A stretch of DNA of 64,000 nucleotides from Algibacter sp. L3A6 (GTDB lineage: Bacteria > Bacteroidota > Bacteroidia > Flavobacteriales > Flavobacteriaceae): the NCBI RefSeq assembly GCF_009796825.1, contig NZ_CP047030.1, positions 2,145,501 through 2,209,500 of the forward strand, given 5' to 3'. This document shows positions 27,366-36,264 of this stretch, piece after piece. Every line of letters starts with the position of its first letter. Within the stretch, counting starts at the first letter, position 1. A model generated the notes under the pieces. The model did not search any database and was not told the DNA's origin. It was given only the letters and a program-made list of their open reading frames with translations. A program made the translations under genes and the position numbers.

Positions 27366-27388
27366 AAGAGTGGTTTTTCCGCTTTTTT
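27366..27388 (+). terminator. possible terminator or attenuator between rsmH and ftsL
   Basis: An 8-bp stem (AAGAGTGG with CCGCTTTT, including two G-T pairs) around a five-T loop runs into a T tract. It sits inside an otherwise tightly packed cluster, in the 122-base gap after rsmH, so it may tune downstream expression rather than end it. Confidence 0.4.
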
Positions 27389-27414
27389 GAAAACATCATA
27401 TTTCAGTCATTAAA

Positions 27415-27735
27415 GTGAAAAATAATATATACGACATATTAAAAGGAACATTTTTAGTCAGTGACGATTCGTTTAAGAATTGGCGCATGATTTTATTTGT
27501 TTCCGCTTTAGCGATAGTTATGATAGCGAGTTCGCATAGTGCAGATAAAAAAGTTTACGAAATATCTAAACTTAATAATGAAGTAAAAGAAATGCGTTCG
27601 GCATTTGTGGATGGTCGTTCTAAATTGCAGCGATTAAAAATGGAATCGACTGTGTTAGCAAAAATGAAAGAAAAAGGTTTGGCAACTTCCACAACGCCAG
27701 CAAAAAAGATAAAAGTAAAATCTCAAAATAATTAG
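27415..27735 (+). CDS. ftsL: FtsL-like cell division protein
   Basis: A 106-residue bitopic membrane protein. A cytoplasmic N-terminus of about 24 residues is followed by a transmembrane helix (about 25-41) and a periplasmic helix with coiled-coil character (45-90). The tail is short and lysine-rich. There is little sequence signature, as is usual for FtsL. The call rests on topology, length and the position between rsmH and ftsI, where ftsL always lies. FtsL forms the FtsQLB/FtsWI activation complex at the septum. The start is a GTG. Confidence 0.82.
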   Translation: MKNNIYDILKGTFLVSDDSFKNWRMILFVSALAIVMIASSHSADKKVYEISKLNNEVKEMRSAFVDGRSKLQRLKMESTVLAKMKEKGLATSTTPAKKIKVKSQNN

Positions 27736-27741
27736 AACACC

Positions 27742-29754
27742 TTGGCTGTAAACGATAAGGGCATATTAAATAGACTATATTTTGTAGCGGGATGCATGTT
27801 TGTGTTCGGGCTTGCAGTGCTGTTTAAATTGTTCAGTATTCAGTATTTGCAAGGTGATAAATATAGAGCGCTGGTTGAAAAACGTGATGTTCAAAATATT
27901 ACTATTCCTGCAAATCGTGGTAATGTGTATTCTGATAATGGAGGTTTGTTAGCAACATCAATCCCGAAGTATAATATTGCTATAGATGCAGTGGTGTCAC
28001 CAACTAAAAAGTTTGAAGAATTTGTTGGTCCGTTGTCCGATTCGCTTTCTAAATATTCAGGGAAATCATCATCGTATTACGAGAAGTCTATAAGAAAAGC
28101 ACGTGCGAATAAAAATCAATATTTGCTATTAGCAAAAAATATTAATTATACCGATTATGTGCGTTTTAGAGGGTTTCCGCTTTTAAAATTAGGCGCAATT
28201 CCGGGAGGGCTTATTGTAAGTCAGAAAACGAAACGAGAATTTCCAATGGGTGAAATAGCACAGCGTTCTATTGGTTACGAGCGATTTGATGATGAAGGAA
28301 ATGTAACGCGTGCTGGAATCGATGGTGCTTTTGGAGTAAAATATTTACGTGGTACCGATGGTAAGCGTTTAAAGCAAAAAATAGGGAAAAACAAATGGAA
28401 ACCACTTACCGATTATAATCAAGTGGAGCCAAAAGATGGTTATGATGTTTATACAACTATCGATGTAAATATTCAAGATATCGCGCATCATTCGTTGTTG
28501 GGGCAGTTAGAGTATTACGAGGCTGAGCATGGTTGTGTTGTGGTTATGGATGTTAAAACTGGTGAAATAAAAGCTATTTCGAATTTAGCAAAAACTAAGA
28601 GTGGCGAATATTACGAAAAACGAAATTATGCCGTTTGGGAGTCGCACGAGCCAGGGTCTACTTTTAAAGTTATGGCGCTTATGGCTGCTCTAGAGGATAA
28701 GGTGATTGATACGGCAACGATTGTAGATACAAGAAAAGGATCTAAGCGTTTTTACGGAAGAACAATTTACGATTCTCATCATGGTGGTTTCGGTAAAATT
28801 TCGGCAGCAAGAGCTTTAGAGGTGTCTTCAAATATTGGTTTAGCTACAATTATCGATGAAAATTATTCTAAAAATCCTAAGAAATTTATAGATCATATTA
28901 AGGATTGGAATCTTGATAAGCCGTTAGGTGTCTCAATTAAAGGTGAAGGTGATCCAGATATTCCGGAGCCAGGTGATAAAAAGTGGAGTAGAAATGCTTT
29001 GCCGTCTATGGCTTATGGGTATAACTTAAGTTTAACACCGTTGCAAACACTTGCTTTTTATAACGCTATTGCGAATGATGGTGAAATGGTAAAGCCAAGA
29101 TTTATAAAAGCAGTTAAGGAGTTTGATGAAGAAATTGAGGTTTTTGAAAAAGAAGTGATTAATAAAAAGATTTGTTCTGATAAGACCTTAGGTGAAATTA
29201 GAGAAATACTAAAAAACATAGTGGTGAGAGGTACAGCAAGCAAGTTGTATTCTCCAAATTTCTCAATGGCAGGAAAAACGGGAACGGCACAAACAGAGTA
29301 TTGGATGGCTGATTGGAAAAATAATAAAAGATACATCTCGTCTTTTGCAGGTTATTTTCCAGCAGAAAACCCGAAGTATTCTTGCATTGTTGTTATTCAT
29401 AAACCAAGTACTAAAAAAGGGTATTACGGGGCCGATGTTACGGGGCCAGTTTTTAAACGTATTGCGCAAAAAATATTTACAGACACACCTTTAATAGATG
29501 AAGTAAAATCTTTAGATGTGAAAGTAGCTTCTGTAGAAGATGAGTATAATAAGTTTTACGAAACAACAAAAACGTATAAAACTATTATGCCAAATGTGGT
29601 AGGCTTGCCTGCTATGGACGCATTAGCCCTTTTAGAAAATATGGATGTGAAGGTTAAAGTGAAACTTAGCGGAAACGGTATTGTGAAAGAACAATCAATA
29701 AATAAGAGTACCAAGTTAAAAAACAATCAAACGGTTACATTAAAAGCATCATGA
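27742..29754 (+). CDS. ftsI: septal peptidoglycan transpeptidase FtsI (PBP3) with PASTA domain
   Basis: A 670-residue class B penicillin-binding protein. It has a transmembrane anchor (about 10-30) and a dimerisation/pedestal domain (50-240). The transpeptidase domain has STFK (nucleophile Ser306, Lys309), the SSN motif and KTGT (512-515). A single C-terminal PASTA domain (about 610-670, TIMPNVVGLPAMDALALL) is added, as in SpoVD-type proteins. It crosslinks septal wall with FtsW. The start is a TTG 6 bases after the ftsL stop codon. It overlaps murE by 4 bases (ATGA). Confidence 0.94.
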   Translation: MAVNDKGILNRLYFVAGCMFVFGLAVLFKLFSIQYLQGDKYRALVEKRDVQNITIPANRGNVYSDNGGLLATSIPKYNIAIDAVVSPTKKFEEFVGPLSDSLSKYSGKSSSYYEKSIRKARANKNQYLLLAKNINYTDYVRFRGFPLLKLGAIPGGLIVSQKTKREFPMGEIAQRSIGYERFDDEGNVTRAGIDGAFGVKYLRGTDGKRLKQKIGKNKWKPLTDYNQVEPKDGYDVYTTIDVNIQDIAHHSLLGQLEYYEAEHGCVVVMDVKTGEIKAISNLAKTKSGEYYEKRNYAVWESHEPGSTFKVMALMAALEDKVIDTATIVDTRKGSKRFYGRTIYDSHHGGFGKISAARALEVSSNIGLATIIDENYSKNPKKFIDHIKDWNLDKPLGVSIKGEGDPDIPEPGDKKWSRNALPSMAYGYNLSLTPLQTLAFYNAIANDGEMVKPRFIKAVKEFDEEIEVFEKEVINKKICSDKTLGEIREILKNIVVRGTASKLYSPNFSMAGKTGTAQTEYWMADWKNNKRYISSFAGYFPAENPKYSCIVVIHKPSTKKGYYGADVTGPVFKRIAQKIFTDTPLIDEVKSLDVKVASVEDEYNKFYETTKTYKTIMPNVVGLPAMDALALLENMDVKVKVKLSGNGIVKEQSINKSTKLKNNQTVTLKAS

Positions 29755-31214
29755 GTGTATTAAAAGACATATTATATAAGGTTACTTTAAATGCTGTTGT
29801 TGGAAACACGAGCATGGATGTAAACAGCATTCATTTCGATTCGCGCAACATTGTTAAAGGTGATGTGTTTGTGGCTATCCAGGGCAGTGTTGTGGATGGA
29901 CATAATTATATAGATGTGGCTATTAAAAATGGTGCAACTGCAATAGTTTGTGAGGCGACTCCGGAAGTGGTTGTTGATGGTATAACTTATGTAGAAGTTG
30001 ATAATTCTAGTAAAGCTATGGCTATTATGGCATCCAATTTTTACGGTGTGCCATCCGAGAATTTAAAACTTGTTGGTGTTACTGGTACTAACGGAAAAAC
30101 AACAGTTGCTAGTTTGTTATTTCAGTTGTTTAAAAACGCCGGTTTTAAGGTTGGTTTGCTTTCAACTGTAAAAATAATGGTAGATACTGTAGAGTATAAA
30201 GCAACTCACACTACGCCAGATTCTTTAACTATTAACAAGTATTTAAAGGAGATGAATACGGCAGGTGTCGAGTTTTGTTTTATGGAAGTTAGCTCGCATG
30301 GTATTCATCAATTTAGAACAGAAGGTTTGCATTTTGAAGGCGGGATATTTACCAATTTATCGCACGATCATTTAGATTATCATAACACTTTTGCAGAGTA
30401 TCGTGATGTTAAAAAACGTTTTTTCGACGGTTTACCATCAACAGCTTTTGCGTTAGTGAATACCGATGATAAAAATGGAGCAATTATGCTTCAAAATACA
30501 AAAGCTAAAAAACAAACGTATGCTTTAAAAGGCTATGCTGATTATAAAGCACAAATTTTAGAAAATAGATTAAGCGGTTTATTGCTTAAGGTGAATGATA
30601 GTGAGGTTTGGACACGGTTAATCGGGAATTTTAATGCTTACAATGTATTAGCTATTTACGCTACAGCGGAATTGTTAGGGCTCGAAAAAGTAGAAATTCT
30701 TCGTTTAATTAGTGATTTGGAAAGCGTGAGCGGACGATTTCAGTATTTAATTTCAGCTGAAAAAATAACGGCGATTGTTGATTATGCGCACACACCTGAT
30801 GCATTGAAAAATGTATTGGAAACTATAAATAGTATTCGTACTAAAAATGAAGAACTCATTACCGTTGTTGGTTGTGGTGGAGATCGTGATAAAACAAAGC
30901 GTCCAAAAATGGGGCATATCGCTACGGCGTTAAGTACAAAAGTGATTTTTACTAGTGATAACCCACGAAGTGAAGAGCCACAAGCCATTTTAGACGATAT
31001 AGAAAAAGGGGTAGAACCTCAAAATTTTAAAAAGGCCTTAACAATTTCAGATAGAAAACAAGCTATTAAAGCGGCTTGCCAAATGGCGCAACCTAACGAT
31101 ATTATTTTAATAGCAGGAAAGGGTCATGAAGACTATCAGGAAATTAAAGGAGAACGTTTTCATTTTGATGATTATGAAACCGTGCAAGAGATATTAAAGC
31201 AATTACAGAAGTAA
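29751..31214 (+). CDS. murE: UDP-MurNAc-L-Ala-D-Glu:meso-diaminopimelate ligase
   Basis: A 487-residue cytoplasmic Mur ligase adding the third residue of the wall stem peptide. The ATP loop is GVTGTNGKTT (about 107-116). The MurE substrate segment HTTPDS, the carbamylated-lysine region and the C-terminal domain signature VVGCGGDRD are visible. The DNPR motif (403-406) is the known determinant for meso-diaminopimelate rather than lysine, so the organism makes A1-gamma type peptidoglycan. It overlaps ftsI by 4 bases. Confidence 0.95.
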   Translation: MSVLKDILYKVTLNAVVGNTSMDVNSIHFDSRNIVKGDVFVAIQGSVVDGHNYIDVAIKNGATAIVCEATPEVVVDGITYVEVDNSSKAMAIMASNFYGVPSENLKLVGVTGTNGKTTVASLLFQLFKNAGFKVGLLSTVKIMVDTVEYKATHTTPDSLTINKYLKEMNTAGVEFCFMEVSSHGIHQFRTEGLHFEGGIFTNLSHDHLDYHNTFAEYRDVKKRFFDGLPSTAFALVNTDDKNGAIMLQNTKAKKQTYALKGYADYKAQILENRLSGLLLKVNDSEVWTRLIGNFNAYNVLAIYATAELLGLEKVEILRLISDLESVSGRFQYLISAEKITAIVDYAHTPDALKNVLETINSIRTKNEELITVVGCGGDRDKTKRPKMGHIATALSTKVIFTSDNPRSEEPQAILDDIEKGVEPQNFKKALTISDRKQAIKAACQMAQPNDIILIAGKGHEDYQEIKGERFHFDDYETVQEILKQLQK

Positions 31215-31230
31215 TTAAAATAGAGAAAGA

Positions 31231-32472
31231 ATGCTGTATTACTTATTCGAATATTTAGAAAAACAGTTCCAGTTTCCTGGGGCATCACTCTTTGGGTTTT
31301 TAACCTTTAGAGCAGCATTGGCTATGATTTTTGCTTTGCTTTTTTCAACAATTTACGGTAAAAAAATAATTAGCTTTTTGTCTAGAAAGCAAATGGGAGA
31401 AACCATTCGTGATTTAGGTTTAGATGGTCAAAAGGAAAAAGCCGGTACACCTACAATGGGTGGAATTATTATCATTCTAGCAACGTTGATTCCTGTGTTG
31501 TTATTAGCAAAGCTTTCAAATATTTATATCATTTTATTGATAGTAACCACTATTTGGATGGGGATTATTGGTTTTATAGACGATTATTTAAAGAAGTTTA
31601 AAAATGATAAAGACGGTTTAAAAGGACGTTTTAAAATTTTAGGTCAAGTTGGTTTAGGTATTATAGTGGGTAGTACACTATTTTTTCATCAAGATGTTAC
31701 CATGAAGGAAAAATTGCCAATAGAAGAACAACGAGCATTATTGGTAGAAAATCCGGATATAGCGCCGTCGAAGTTGTTCGCGGCCGAAATGAAATCAACT
31801 AAAACTACGATTCCTTTTGTAAAAGGAAATGAAATTGAATATGCAAAGTTAATCACATGGATTAGTCCAGATTTAGAAAAGTATGCTTGGATTATTTTTA
31901 TTCTAGTTACCATTTTTATAATCGCAGCAGTTTCAAACGGGGCTAATTTAACCGATGGAATTGATGGTCTCGCAGCAGGTACATCGGCCATTATAGTGCT
32001 TACGTTAGGCATATTCGCATGGGTTTCTGGTAATATTATTTTCTCGGAATACCTTAATATAATGTATATCCCACGTGTTGAGGAAATCACAATTTATATC
32101 GCGGCTTTTGTTGGTGCGCTAATTGGTTTTCTTTGGTATAATACCTATCCGGCGCAGGTTTTTATGGGCGATACGGGGAGTTTAACTATTGGAGGTATTA
32201 TTGCTGTAATTGCTATCGCGGTGCGTAAGGAATGGTTAATACCTGTGCTTTGTGGAATCTTTTTAGCCGAAAATTTATCGGTAGTAATGCAAGTAAGTTG
32301 GTTTAAGTATACAAAGAAGAAATATGGTGAAGGTCGACGCATTTTTAAAATGTCGCCGTTACATCATCATTATCAAAAATCGGGATATCACGAAAGTAAA
32401 ATTGTAACACGATTTTGGATTGTTGGTATTTTGCTAGCTATTCTTTCAATTGTAACGTTAAAAATTAGATAA
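31231..32472 (+). CDS. mraY: phospho-N-acetylmuramoyl-pentapeptide transferase
   Basis: A 413-residue polytopic membrane enzyme that makes lipid I from UDP-MurNAc-pentapeptide and undecaprenyl phosphate. GTPTMGG, FIDDYLKKFKNDKDGL (catalytic aspartates), NLTDGIDGLAAG and the C-terminal HHHYQKSG loop are all present. It is about 50 residues longer than the E. coli enzyme owing to a charged insertion at about residues 155-200 (rich in Glu and Lys), a feature known in Bacteroidetes MraY. Confidence 0.95.
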   Translation: MLYYLFEYLEKQFQFPGASLFGFLTFRAALAMIFALLFSTIYGKKIISFLSRKQMGETIRDLGLDGQKEKAGTPTMGGIIIILATLIPVLLLAKLSNIYIILLIVTTIWMGIIGFIDDYLKKFKNDKDGLKGRFKILGQVGLGIIVGSTLFFHQDVTMKEKLPIEEQRALLVENPDIAPSKLFAAEMKSTKTTIPFVKGNEIEYAKLITWISPDLEKYAWIIFILVTIFIIAAVSNGANLTDGIDGLAAGTSAIIVLTLGIFAWVSGNIIFSEYLNIMYIPRVEEITIYIAAFVGALIGFLWYNTYPAQVFMGDTGSLTIGGIIAVIAIAVRKEWLIPVLCGIFLAENLSVVMQVSWFKYTKKKYGEGRRIFKMSPLHHHYQKSGYHESKIVTRFWIVGILLAILSIVTLKIR

Positions 32473-32484
32473 TAAATGTATGGT

Positions 32485-32497
32485 TTCCGCGAAAGCG
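32485..32497 (-). repeat. 13-base motif CGCTTTCGCGGAA (intergenic copy, mraY-murD)
   Basis: The exact same 13-mer occurs on the plus strand at 123-135 inside the SDR gene. A copy with one change lies at 42372-42384 just before tRNA-Arg. It is GC-rich for this AT-rich genome, so chance recurrence is unlikely. The role is unknown. Confidence 0.5.
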
Positions 32498-32521
32498 TAG
32501 ATTATATAAAATGATAAAGAA

Positions 32522-33862
32522 ATGGCAAAACAAAGACTAGTCATATTAGGTGGAGGAGAAAGTGGTGTAGGAACTGCGCTTTTGGCTAAAACTAAAGGTT
32601 ATGACGTTTTTGTTTCCGATAAGGGAAAAATAAAAGAAAATTATAAACAAGTTCTTGTACAAAATGATATTGAATGGGAAGATGAGAAACATTCTGAAGA
32701 AAACATTCTGAATGCTAACATCGTCATGAAAAGTCCTGGTATTCCTGATAAAGCGTCTTTGGTAAAACAAATTCGTGAAAAGGGAATTAAGGTAGTTTCG
32801 GAAATTGAATTTGCAGCTCAATATACCAATGCAACAATTATTGGTATTACGGGAAGTAATGGTAAAACAACAACGGCAACACTAGCGCATCACATTTTAA
32901 AAGAAGAATTGAATGTGGGATTGGCTGGTAATATTGGCGATAGTTTTGCTAAGCAAGTTCTGGAAGAGGATTTTGATAATTACGTGCTAGAAATTAGTAG
33001 TTTTCAGTTGGATGATATCATTGACTTTAAACCTAAAATTGCTGTAATAACAAATATTACTCCAGATCATTTAGATCGATACGATTATAAATTTGAAAAT
33101 TATATCGCTTCTAAATTTCGAATTGCCAAGAACCAAAGTAAGGACGATTATTTAATTTATGATGCCGATGACGAGGTGATTGTAGATTGTTTAAAAAAGA
33201 ACCCGGTTCAATCAACATTATTGCCGTTTTCATTAGTGAAAACAATAGAGAATGGCGCGTATTTAGATAAAGAAAATAACATTAAAATAACAATAGATAA
33301 CACCCAAATAATTATGCCAACAAACAAAATAGCATTAGAAGGAAAACACAACGTAAAGAACGCTATGGCGGCTTCTACTGTTGCGCATTTACTAAAAATT
33401 AGAAAACAAACCATTCGTGAAAGTTTAGAAAACTTCCAGGGTGTAGAACATAGATTAGAGCAAGTTTTAAAAATAAATAAAGTACAATACATCAACGATT
33501 CTAAGGCAACCAATGTAAATGCTACATATTTTGCTTTAGAGAGTATGAGTGCGCCAACGGTTTGGATTGTTGGAGGTGTAGATAAGGGTAATAATTACCA
33601 GGAGTTGTTTCAGTTTGTGAACGAAAAAGTGAAAGCTATTATTTGTTTGGGTGCAGAAAACGAGACTTTAATGAGCACTTTTGGAAATATGGTGGATGTT
33701 ATTGTTGAAACTCAGTTTATGAGTGAAGCAGTAAAAATAGCTTATAAATTAGCTGAATCTGGCGATAACGTATTGTTGTCTCCGGCTTGTGCAAGCTTCG
33801 ATTTATTTGAAAATTACGAAGATAGAGGCCGTCAGTTTAAAAACGCGGTTAGAAATTTATAA
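32522..33862 (+). CDS. murD: UDP-N-acetylmuramoylalanine--D-glutamate ligase
   Basis: A 446-residue Mur ligase adding D-glutamate to UDP-MurNAc-L-Ala. The N-terminal Rossmann-like GGGESGVG (residues 9-16) binds UDP, GITGSNGKTTT is the ATP loop, and NITPDHLDRY and YINDSKATN follow. The C-terminal domain ends SPACASFDLFENYEDRG, a MurD hallmark. The start codon lies 49 bases after mraY. That gap contains the 13-base dispersed motif described at 32485. Confidence 0.95.
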   Translation: MAKQRLVILGGGESGVGTALLAKTKGYDVFVSDKGKIKENYKQVLVQNDIEWEDEKHSEENILNANIVMKSPGIPDKASLVKQIREKGIKVVSEIEFAAQYTNATIIGITGSNGKTTTATLAHHILKEELNVGLAGNIGDSFAKQVLEEDFDNYVLEISSFQLDDIIDFKPKIAVITNITPDHLDRYDYKFENYIASKFRIAKNQSKDDYLIYDADDEVIVDCLKKNPVQSTLLPFSLVKTIENGAYLDKENNIKITIDNTQIIMPTNKIALEGKHNVKNAMAASTVAHLLKIRKQTIRESLENFQGVEHRLEQVLKINKVQYINDSKATNVNATYFALESMSAPTVWIVGGVDKGNNYQELFQFVNEKVKAIICLGAENETLMSTFGNMVDVIVETQFMSEAVKIAYKLAESGDNVLLSPACASFDLFENYEDRGRQFKNAVRNL

Positions 33863-33920
33863 AGCACTTAATACTGCATAATAAGCGGAATAATAGAAAA
33901 GCGAGATAAGAAAAAAGTAA

Positions 33921-35114
33921 ATGCAAACGCTATTTAAAAACATAAAGGGAGATCGATTAATTTGGGCCATTGTAGCACTACTAGCTATATTGTCCTTCTT
34001 GCCTGTGTACAGTGCAGCGAGCGATTTGGCATATAGTAAATACGATGGAAATACATTTATTTCGTTCGTAAAACACTTTATGCATTTGGTTTTAGGGTTT
34101 GCAATTATGTATGGAGTGCACAAAATTCCGTACCGTTATTTTAAGGGGCTGTCTTTAGTGATGCTACCTGTGGTTGGAGTTTTGTTATTAATTACCATGG
34201 CGCAAGGTACGGTAATGGGTGGTGCAAGTGCGAGTCGGTGGATTAAAATACCGGTTGTAGGTTTGTCTTTCCAGACATCTACGTTGGCCTTCGTGGTTTT
34301 AATGGTTTATGTGGCGCGATATATGTCGAAAGTAAAAGACGAAGTCATCACATTCAAAGCTTCTATTTTGCCGCTTTGGGCACCTGTATTTATTGTGCTG
34401 GCTTTAATTTTACCATCTAACTTTTCTACGGCTGCTATTATGTTTTTAATGGTAATGATTTTGGTGTTTTTAGGAGGTTATCCCGTACGTTATATGGCTA
34501 TTATCTTGGGTTCGGGCTTAGTTGCTTTAATACTATTTATTATGGTAGCTAAACTAACAACAGGGCCTTTAAATGTTAAAGTAACAACTTGGGAGAATAG
34601 AATTAAGAACTATTCTGATAGTGAAGATACTGATGCCGATTATCAAATAGAAAAAGCGAAAATAGCTATTGCTTCTGGAGGAATTACTGGTGTTGGACCA
34701 GGTAAAAGTATTCAGAAACATGCTTTGCCACAATCGTCTTCCGATTTCATTTTTGCTATAATTATTGAGGAATACGGTTTAATTGGAGGTTTTTCAATCA
34801 TGATTTTATACATGTGGTTATTGTTTAGAGTGGTAATTGTTTCTCAAAAATCGGATACTATTTTTGGGAAATTATTGGTGTTAGGCGTTGGGTTGCCTAT
34901 TGTTTTTCAAGCTTTAATAAATATGGCTGTTGCTGTAGAATTGTTCCCGGTAACGGGGCAAACTTTACCTTTGGTTAGTAGTGGAGGAACATCGATTTGG
35001 ATGACCTGTTTAGCGATAGGTATTATACTTAGCGTAAGTGCTAGACGCGAGGAAATGAAGGAAAAAGAAATAAATGAAGATAATCCGTTAGAAATTCTTT
35101 CGGAGGCTATATAA
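33921..35114 (+). CDS. ftsW: septal glycosyltransferase FtsW (SEDS family)
   Basis: A 397-residue polytopic SEDS protein polymerising lipid II into septal glycan together with FtsI. Ten or so hydrophobic segments are visible. GGASASRWI with the conserved periplasmic loop is near residue 95, and YQIEKAKIAIASGGITGVGPGKS is the large catalytic loop region. The C-terminal PLVSSGGTS motif is diagnostic. A 58-base gap separates it from murD. Confidence 0.93.
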   Translation: MQTLFKNIKGDRLIWAIVALLAILSFLPVYSAASDLAYSKYDGNTFISFVKHFMHLVLGFAIMYGVHKIPYRYFKGLSLVMLPVVGVLLLITMAQGTVMGGASASRWIKIPVVGLSFQTSTLAFVVLMVYVARYMSKVKDEVITFKASILPLWAPVFIVLALILPSNFSTAAIMFLMVMILVFLGGYPVRYMAIILGSGLVALILFIMVAKLTTGPLNVKVTTWENRIKNYSDSEDTDADYQIEKAKIAIASGGITGVGPGKSIQKHALPQSSSDFIFAIIIEEYGLIGGFSIMILYMWLLFRVVIVSQKSDTIFGKLLVLGVGLPIVFQALINMAVAVELFPVTGQTLPLVSSGGTSIWMTCLAIGIILSVSARREEMKEKEINEDNPLEILSEAI

Positions 35115-35169
35115 ATATTGAATTAAAAAAGAAAATAAATTTTCCCTTACGGGGAAAAGTCTAAAAGGA

Positions 35170-36264
35170 ATGAAACCATATAAAATTATATTATCGGGAG
35201 GTGGAACAGGCGGACATATTTATCCGGCTATCGCTATTGCAAACGAATTAAAGTTGCGTTATCCTGATGCTCAATTTTTGTTTGTTGGCGCAAGCGATCG
35301 TATGGAAATGGAAAAGGTACCACAAGCCGGTTTTGATATTAAAGGACTTTGGATTTCGGGCATTCAGCGTAAGTTAACCTTTAAGAATTTAATGTTTCCG
35401 TTTAAGTTAATTAGTAGTTTGTGGAAAGCTAATACAATTGTAAGACGTTTTAAGCCCGATGTGGCTATTGGAACTGGCGGATTTGCAAGCGGACCATTAT
35501 TGCAAATTGCAAATTCTAAAGGAGTGCCTACTTTAATTCAGGAGCAAAATTCGTATCCAGGAATTACAAATAAATTTTTAGCTAAAAAAGCTAAAAAAAT
35601 ATGTGTAGCCTATGATAATTTGGAGCGCTTTTTTCCTCAAGATAAAATTATAAAAACTGGTAACCCGGTACGCCAAGGTTTGTTGGATATTGATACCAAA
35701 AGAGAAGAGGCGATAAAGCATTTCGATTTAAAACCTGGTAAAGTAACACTTTTGGTTATTGGTGGGAGTTTAGGTGCGAGACGCATTAATCAGTTAATAG
35801 AAAAGAAATTAGATTTTCTCGACACACAGAATGTCCAAATTATTTGGCAATGCGGTAAATTATATTACCAACAATATAAAATTTATGGTAATACAAAAAA
35901 TGTGCAGGTTCATGAGTTTTTAAACAACATGGATTTAGCCTATGCAGCTGCAGATGTGGTGATTTCGAGAGCGGGAGCGAGTTCTGTTTCGGAACTTTGT
36001 ATTGTTGGGAAACCAGTAATTTTTATTCCATCGCCAAATGTTGCTGAAGATCATCAGACCAAAAACGCTATGGCTGTCGTAGATAAAGATGCAGCTATGA
36101 TTATTAAAGAAGAAGATTTGGATGCCGATTTTCAAAATAAGTTCTCGAAACTTATTGCAGCACCCGATCGTCAGGCAGAATTAGGACGAAACATAAAAGA
36201 GTTGGCATTAGTAAATGCAACAAAAGATATAGTAAATGAGGTTGAAAAACTTCTAAAGAAATAA
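35170..36264 (+). CDS. murG: UDP-GlcNAc:lipid I N-acetylglucosaminyltransferase
   Basis: A 364-residue GT28 enzyme at the inner face of the inner membrane that converts lipid I to lipid II. The N-terminal SGGGTGGHIYPA (residues 9-20), GTGGFASGP and the donor-site GGSLGARRIN are visible, as are SRAGASSVSEL and PSPNVAEDHQTKNA. Its stop codon is immediately followed by the ATG of murC, so the two are coupled. Confidence 0.96.
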   Translation: MKPYKIILSGGGTGGHIYPAIAIANELKLRYPDAQFLFVGASDRMEMEKVPQAGFDIKGLWISGIQRKLTFKNLMFPFKLISSLWKANTIVRRFKPDVAIGTGGFASGPLLQIANSKGVPTLIQEQNSYPGITNKFLAKKAKKICVAYDNLERFFPQDKIIKTGNPVRQGLLDIDTKREEAIKHFDLKPGKVTLLVIGGSLGARRINQLIEKKLDFLDTQNVQIIWQCGKLYYQQYKIYGNTKNVQVHEFLNNMDLAYAAADVVISRAGASSVSELCIVGKPVIFIPSPNVAEDHQTKNAMAVVDKDAAMIIKEEDLDADFQNKFSKLIAAPDRQAELGRNIKELALVNATKDIVNEVEKLLKK

